Of a stretch of DNA of 29,872 nucleotides, positions 25,843 to 29,872 are shown piece by piece; the stretch's first letter is position 1, and each line of letters opens with the position of its first letter. The notes beneath the pieces were generated by a model. The model saw only the letters and a program-made list of their open reading frames with translations. It did no database searches and was not told the origin of the DNA. The DNA is taken from the NCBI GenBank assembly GCA_902470265.1, contig CABRFW010000002.1, forward strand, positions 1 through 29,872. The letters are read 5' to 3'. The position numbers and the translations under genes are program-made. This DNA is from an uncultured Collinsella sp. Its GTDB lineage: Bacteria > Actinomycetota > Coriobacteriia > Coriobacteriales > Coriobacteriaceae.

Positions 25843-25878
25843 CGGGGCGTCGCCTGTGTTTGGCGGCGTCCCGTTTTT
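25843..25878 (+). terminator. Intrinsic terminator or leader attenuator ahead of the glycosyltransferase gene
   Basis: CGGGGCGTCGCC (25843-25854) pairs along 12 positions, two of them G-U, with GGCGGCGTCCCG (25862-25873), followed by TTTTT. It ends 21 bases ahead of the start codon, almost touching the ribosome site GGGAGGG. It may end the MFS transcript, or sit within the leader of the next operon and control it. Confidence 0.7.
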
Positions 25879-25899
25879 GTGTTGCAGGGAGGGTAAGGC

Positions 25900-27087
25900 A
25901 TGAACGCCACAGTCGTGATTCCAACGTATTGGGCGGGCGATGACGCTTGCGCAAACGCCCCTGGCACCTATGACCATTCGACACGACTCAACGCCGACAA
26001 TCCCGAACTCGACCGCTGCCTGGCCTCGCTTGAGCAGGTGCGCGACATCCCGCGCATCATCCTTTTGGTGGTCTGTCCCGTTTCTGCCACAGTCGATGTG
26101 TCGCTGCGCGTGCACGAGATTGTCGACGCGCATCCCACGCTCAAGGTCACCGTTGTCACCAACACCCAGGCCTCGCGCATCGCAGACCGGGTTGCTCAGA
26201 TCGCGCCCAAGGGTTCGGGCGAGTGCGTGAGCCTGCGAGGCTACGGTGCCATCCGCAATATGGGGCTAGCCTGCGCCGCTGTGCTGGGGCATGACGCGGT
26301 TATCTTTTTGGATGACGATGAGACTGTCATCGACGCCGACTTTATGAAGCGCGCGACCTATGCGTTGGGGCAGCAGACGCGTCAGGGCTTGCCGATCTTG
26401 GTCAAGAGCGGCTATTTCTACGATCGCGACGGCTCGCCGCTGGCTCCCACGGACAAGGCGGGCATCTGCCATCGTTGGTGGACCAAGCGCATCGAGTTCA
26501 ACCGTTGGATGAAAAAGGCGCTCTCGGGCACCCGCATCTCGCGCTCCAACTACGTGTGCGGCGGCCTGATGGCCCTGCACGCCCGCGCCTTTACGCGTGT
26601 GGCCTTTGACCCGTTTATCACCCGCGGCGAGGACTTGGATTACCTCTTTAACATGCGCATGTTTGGCTACGACGTGTGGTTCGATAACGAGTGGACCGTG
26701 CGCCATCTGCCTCCGGAGTCCGAAAAGCGCTCACCGCGCTTTATGCAGGATGTATACCGTTGGTACTACGAACGGGCCAAGTTGACATTCGCCGCGCATC
26801 AAAAGGAGCTCATTCCCGTTACGGCGGCATCGCTCATGCCCTACCCGGGCCCGTGGATTTCGCGCGAGCTCGACGACCGCGTGCGCAAGACCGCTATGGT
26901 CCGCAGCGTGTTTACCCGCGAGCATGAGGGCTACCTGCGCATCTGGCGCCATGGTATCGACGAGGCAAAGGCCTATGCGCGCCAAAACGCTGCAAGCTAC
27001 CTGCGTTTCCAGAGCTTTTGGCCCAAGATCATGGACGGGCTTTGGCGTGACGCACAACTGATCAGTATCCTGGAGGGGGCCGAATGA
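25900..27087 (+). CDS. Glycosyltransferase, GT-A fold (family 2-like)
   Basis: A 395-residue protein starting MNATVVIPTYWAG, the usual first strand of a nucleotide-sugar-binding GT-A domain. The metal-binding acid cluster is LDDDE at 137-141. The acceptor-side acid motif RGEDLDYLF lies at 242-250, and a Trp/Tyr-rich segment RWYYERAKL follows. No membrane segment is evident, so it should work in the cytoplasm or at the membrane's inner face, adding sugar to a polymer or lipid. GCAGGGAGGG gives a strong ribosome site. Its stop overlaps the start of the histidine kinase gene by four bases (ATGA), so the two are translationally coupled. Donor and acceptor are unknown. Confidence 0.88.
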   Translation: MNATVVIPTYWAGDDACANAPGTYDHSTRLNADNPELDRCLASLEQVRDIPRIILLVVCPVSATVDVSLRVHEIVDAHPTLKVTVVTNTQASRIADRVAQIAPKGSGECVSLRGYGAIRNMGLACAAVLGHDAVIFLDDDETVIDADFMKRATYALGQQTRQGLPILVKSGYFYDRDGSPLAPTDKAGICHRWWTKRIEFNRWMKKALSGTRISRSNYVCGGLMALHARAFTRVAFDPFITRGEDLDYLFNMRMFGYDVWFDNEWTVRHLPPESEKRSPRFMQDVYRWYYERAKLTFAAHQKELIPVTAASLMPYPGPWISRELDDRVRKTAMVRSVFTREHEGYLRIWRHGIDEAKAYARQNAASYLRFQSFWPKIMDGLWRDAQLISILEGAE

Positions 27088-28427
27088 TCGACCGCCGCGC
27101 CCAGCGCGATAGTTCAATATCAATCTTTCGCATCATTGCCGTTGCCTGCGCCATTTGCGTGCTGGCGTACTTTATTTTTGCCTTGGTGACCGGTATCGAG
27201 CCGATCGCCACGGTGATTGCCTGCGCGCTGCTGTGCATCTTTCTGTGCATCTTTATCTTTTTGACGCTCAATCCCGATTCGGTGCGCTCCCAGTACACCG
27301 AGGAGACGCTCTCGGTGGCCTCGGCCATGCTCGAGGACATTAAGGGCGGTCTGACGCAGGAGTCGGCGCGTTTGGTGTGCCGGCGCATTTTGCCCGAGAC
27401 GCGCGCCATGACGGTGGCCATCACCGACGAGGACAACGTGCTTGCCTGCGCGGGCGAGTTTGAGGAAAAACTGCTGCCCGATACTCCCATCCACACGCTT
27501 GCCACACGCTACGTTATCGAACATGGCATCGTGCAGTCGTTCAACCGTATGGTGGATGTCGTGGGCTCGGACGGCTCGCACAACCAAGTCCCCGCCGGCA
27601 TTATCGCCCCCGTCAAGGTGGGCGATCGTACCGTCGGCACGCTCAAGTTCTACTACAAGACCCCGCGCGCCGTCGACCGTACCCAGTACGCGCTTGCCTC
27701 GGGCTTTGCCGAGATCTTGTCCACGCAGCTCGCCATCCACGAGCTCGAGGTGCAAAAGGAACTCACGGCGCGCGCCGAGGTGCGTGCACTGCAGGCGCAG
27801 ATTAACCCGCACTTCCTGTTCAACACGCTGAACACCATTGCATCGTTTACGCGCACCGACCCGCTGCGGGCCCGCGAACTGCTTCGTGAGTTCTCATCGT
27901 TCTATCGTGCCACGCTCGACAACTCGGGATCGCTTATTCCGGTCTCGCGCGAGGTCGCACAGACCAGGCGCTACCTTACCTTTGAGAAGGCCCGCTTTGG
28001 CGAGGACCGCGTGCTTGCGACGTTCGATGTGTCCGAGGACGTGGAAGATACGCTGGTGCCGGCGTTCGTGATCCAGCCGATTGTCGAGAACGCCGTACGT
28101 CATGGTATGGGCGATGACGACGCCCTGAGGATCGACGTGACCGTTCACCAAGACGGCGAGGATGCAATCTTGATTGCCGTGGCCGATAATGGCGTGGGCA
28201 TGGATGAGGGTACCGCCGCCAGACTGTTTGACGAGCGTTCTGCCCGTCCCGACGCCAGCTCTCCCCAGGGTGGCGGCGCCGGTGTGGCCATGCACAATAT
28301 TTCGGAGCGCATCCATCGCTTTTATGGGCCGCACTCCTATACGCGTGTCGAATCGGCGCCGGGCAAGGGCACCAAAGTGCTCCTTCATCTTGATTTGTCA
28401 GAGAGCATCTTCGACATTCAAGAGTAA
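27084..28427 (+). CDS. LytS/YehU-type sensor histidine kinase
   Basis: A 447-residue membrane sensor kinase. Two membrane segments lie at about 13-34 and 40-61, with almost no extracellular loop. A GAF-like sensory region spans about 85-215. The His_kinase domain (PF06580 type) has the phospho-accepting His243 in QINPHFLFNTLNT. The ATPase domain has the N box IVENAVRHG (333-341), the G1 box DNGVGM (368-373) and a glycine-rich GGGAGVAMHNI. This domain set pairs with LytTR response regulators, and one follows 72 bases downstream. With so little outside the membrane, the signal is likely cytoplasmic or within the membrane. It starts inside the stop of the glycosyltransferase gene. The signal and targets are unknown. 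Confidence 0.94.
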   Translation: MIDRRAQRDSSISIFRIIAVACAICVLAYFIFALVTGIEPIATVIACALLCIFLCIFIFLTLNPDSVRSQYTEETLSVASAMLEDIKGGLTQESARLVCRRILPETRAMTVAITDEDNVLACAGEFEEKLLPDTPIHTLATRYVIEHGIVQSFNRMVDVVGSDGSHNQVPAGIIAPVKVGDRTVGTLKFYYKTPRAVDRTQYALASGFAEILSTQLAIHELEVQKELTARAEVRALQAQINPHFLFNTLNTIASFTRTDPLRARELLREFSSFYRATLDNSGSLIPVSREVAQTRRYLTFEKARFGEDRVLATFDVSEDVEDTLVPAFVIQPIVENAVRHGMGDDDALRIDVTVHQDGEDAILIAVADNGVGMDEGTAARLFDERSARPDASSPQGGGAGVAMHNISERIHRFYGPHSYTRVESAPGKGTKVLLHLDLSESIFDIQE

Positions 28428-28499
28428 AATAAAGGGCTACGGGCTCAACGTCATGCGACGGATGCCCGGCGTAGTTAGTTGACGAAAGGTTTTATCCCT

Positions 28500-29216
28500 A
28501 TGCTGCGTGCGATGATTGTGGATGATGAAGCGCCGGCTCGCTCGGAGCTTCGCTTCCTGCTCGAGCAAACGGGCAAGATCGGCACGATCACGGAGGCGTC
28601 GAGCGTCCGCTCCGCCATCGAGATGCTTATGGAAAGTCGCGTGGATGTCGTGTTTCTCGATATCTCGATGCCCGGTGCCTCGGGCCTGCAACTTGCCGAG
28701 GCGCTGCATAAGCTCAAAAATCCGCCGGCGATCGTGTTTGTGACTGCGTATAGTGACCATGCGGTCGAGGCATTCGACGTGGATGCCGTCGATTATCTGA
28801 TGAAGCCGGTCGAGGAAGCTCGCTTGGATCGCGCGATCGAGAAGGTCATGCAACGCACCAAGCCGGTTACGGACAGCAAGGTGACCATCGAGCGTATCCC
28901 GGTGGAAAAGGGCGGCCGCAAGGCGCTCATTCCCGTGGACGACATTCGCTTTATCATGGCCAAGGACGATTACTCCTGCATCTATACCGTCGATGATCGC
29001 TTTTTGTCGACGACCTCGCTGGCGCAGTTTGAGGCCAAGCTCTGCGACTTTGGCTTCTTCCGTGTTCACCGCCGCTATATCGTCAACTTGGCGTGCGTCA
29101 CGGATGTGGAGACGGTGCCCTCGGGCGCCATCCAGCTGGGCATTACGGGCGTCGACGAACGCGTGCCGGTTTCGCGCCGCCGCGTCGTGCCGCTTAAGAA
29201 GGCCCTGAGTCTCTAG
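28500..29216 (+). CDS. LytTR-family response regulator
   Basis: A 238-residue response regulator. The receiver domain (about 1-118) has the acid pair Asp8/Asp9 (IVDDE), the phosphorylated Asp54 in VVFLDISMPG, and Lys102 in YLMKPVEE. The LytTR DNA-binding domain covers about 127-235, including DIRFIMAKDDYSCIYT, RVHRRYIVNL and VPVSRRRV. The ATG at 28500 follows GAAAGG; a TTG at 28479 is in frame but lies before this site. It partners the kinase just upstream. LytTR proteins bind paired direct repeats with 9-10 base elements; I did not find a convincing pair upstream of the glycosyltransferase gene by eye. A terminator follows at 29223. Confidence 0.95.
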   Translation: MLRAMIVDDEAPARSELRFLLEQTGKIGTITEASSVRSAIEMLMESRVDVVFLDISMPGASGLQLAEALHKLKNPPAIVFVTAYSDHAVEAFDVDAVDYLMKPVEEARLDRAIEKVMQRTKPVTDSKVTIERIPVEKGGRKALIPVDDIRFIMAKDDYSCIYTVDDRFLSTTSLAQFEAKLCDFGFFRVHRRYIVNLACVTDVETVPSGAIQLGITGVDERVPVSRRRVVPLKKALSL

Positions 29217-29222
29217 CACACT

Positions 29223-29272
29223 GGCCCCGCAGCCCTGTAGACCTATCGTCTGCGGAGGCGTGGGGCCTTTTT
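29223..29272 (+). terminator. Intrinsic terminator of the response regulator gene
   Basis: GGCCCC (29223-29228) pairs with GGGGCC (29262-29267), with an inner GCAG/CTGC stem, and TTTTT follows. It ends about 40 bases ahead of the phosphodiesterase start. Confidence 0.75.
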
Positions 29273-29312
29273 GTATGTATCTGCCGAATCGTTTTTTTGC
29301 GGAAGGGATCCC

Positions 29313-29780
29313 ATGAACAGTGCAAGCGCCAAGCGTATCGACATCATCTCGGACACCCACGGCTATTTATCGCCTGCGCTCCTGGATGAGCTTGAGGGCG
29401 CAGACCTGATTATCCACGCCGGCGACCTCACGTCAGAGATGGACTACGAGCACCTATGCACCATCGCCCCCGTGCGGGCCGTACTGGGTAACAACGATTA
29501 CTACCGCGACTACGGCCCCGATGTAGACCGTCTTGCGCTCTTTACCTACGAAGGCCTCAAATTCGCCGTAGCCCACTACCGCGAAGACCTTCCGGTGGGA
29601 TCCGTAGACGTAGCCATCAACGGCCACACCCACGTAACCAAAGAAGCCCAAGTGGGCCGCTGCTTAGTTCTCAACCCGGGCAGCGCCAGCTACCCCAGAG
29701 GCACCCGAGGCCCCACCATGGCCAGAATGCTCGTCAAAGACGGCAAGATCCTAAGCACCAAGTTTATTGACCTAGACTAA
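29313..29780 (+). CDS. YfcE/MJ0936-family metallophosphoesterase
   Basis: A 155-residue single-domain phosphodiesterase. The calcineurin-like metal motifs come in order: IISDTHG near the N-terminus, IIHAGDLT, VLGNNDYY, and NGHTHV, then LNPGSASYPRG, which marks the YfcE/MJ0936 branch. The expected metals are two Mn or similar, and the known activity in relatives is on artificial phosphodiesters; the natural substrate is unknown. The ATG at 29313 has GGAAGGGA upstream; the in-frame ATG at 29271 lies inside the terminator tail of the previous gene. It has its own terminator at 29789. Confidence 0.92.
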   Translation: MNSASAKRIDIISDTHGYLSPALLDELEGADLIIHAGDLTSEMDYEHLCTIAPVRAVLGNNDYYRDYGPDVDRLALFTYEGLKFAVAHYREDLPVGSVDVAINGHTHVTKEAQVGRCLVLNPGSASYPRGTRGPTMARMLVKDGKILSTKFIDLD

Positions 29781-29788
29781 CCGCAACA

Positions 29789-29824
29789 AAAACGGGGGAT
29801 GTAAAACCGCATCTCCCGTTTTTT
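29789..29824 (+). terminator. Intrinsic terminator of the phosphodiesterase gene
   Basis: AACGGGGGATG (29791-29801) pairs with CATCTCCCGTT (29810-29820), with one G-U pair, and TTTT follows. An A-run precedes the stem, so it could also act on the opposite strand. The last 48 bases of the window contain nothing that I can identify. Confidence 0.8.
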
Positions 29825-29872
29825 ATGAGCCAAAGGCCGAGTTTCAACAAGAATAATCAGACCAATCCCACC

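Overview
The window is about 30 kb of GC-rich chromosome. It looks like a strictly anaerobic, sugar- and amino-acid-fermenting gut actinobacterium of the Coriobacteriia, most probably Collinsella or a close relative. I infer this from the long single-chain pyruvate:ferredoxin oxidoreductase, the strong C-ending codon bias of the highly expressed genes, the mix of PTS, PucR and YfcC genes, and general recognition of the protein sequences; no 16S or marker gene is present to prove it.

Layout. 1-86 is the tail of an unidentified gene. 566-4105 is nifJ (pyruvate:ferredoxin oxidoreductase), with a long leader and a very large composite hairpin behind it. 4383-6436 is an AT-richer island with a DUF4143-type ATPase on the minus strand, 34-bp tandem repeats at its start and a possible gene remnant. 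6437-7399 is arcC (carbamate kinase). 7755-13251 is a beta-glucoside-type PTS module on the plus strand: a PRD/EIIB/EIIA regulator, then lactose-family EIIA, EIIB, EIIC and a GH1 6-phospho-beta-glycosidase. The EIIC gene carries an in-frame TGA at codon 19. 13252-13704 is packed with decayed palindromic repeats. 13705-14835 (minus) is a membrane-anchored C39-like peptidase.

15033-23124 (all minus) is a catabolic cluster transcribed from right to left: pucR-type regulator, ornithine-carbamoyltransferase-family enzyme, YfcC transporter 1, a short arginine-deiminase/DDAH-superfamily enzyme, a D-2-hydroxyacid dehydrogenase and YfcC transporter 2. With the detached arcC this could form an unorthodox arginine-deiminase-like route: guanidino compound to ureido compound, then carbamoyl phosphate, then ATP, with antiport or uptake by YfcC carriers. 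The carbamoyltransferase has changes in the amino-acid-binding D-x3-SMG loop, so its substrate may not be plain ornithine. This cluster is the best candidate for an undescribed system here.

23423-29780 (plus) holds a zinc-dependent phospholipase C-like protein, a UMF1-type MFS transporter, an operon of a glycosyltransferase with a LytS-like histidine kinase and a LytTR response regulator, and a YfcE-type phosphodiesterase.

Two window-wide patterns stand out. Related palindromes sharing a CCCCAATGA(G/C)T edge sit just behind gene 3' ends, and several plus-strand genes have a GGG-preceded -10-like box (GGGtAyRAT) upstream. No tRNA, rRNA, CRISPR array or intact insertion sequence was seen.
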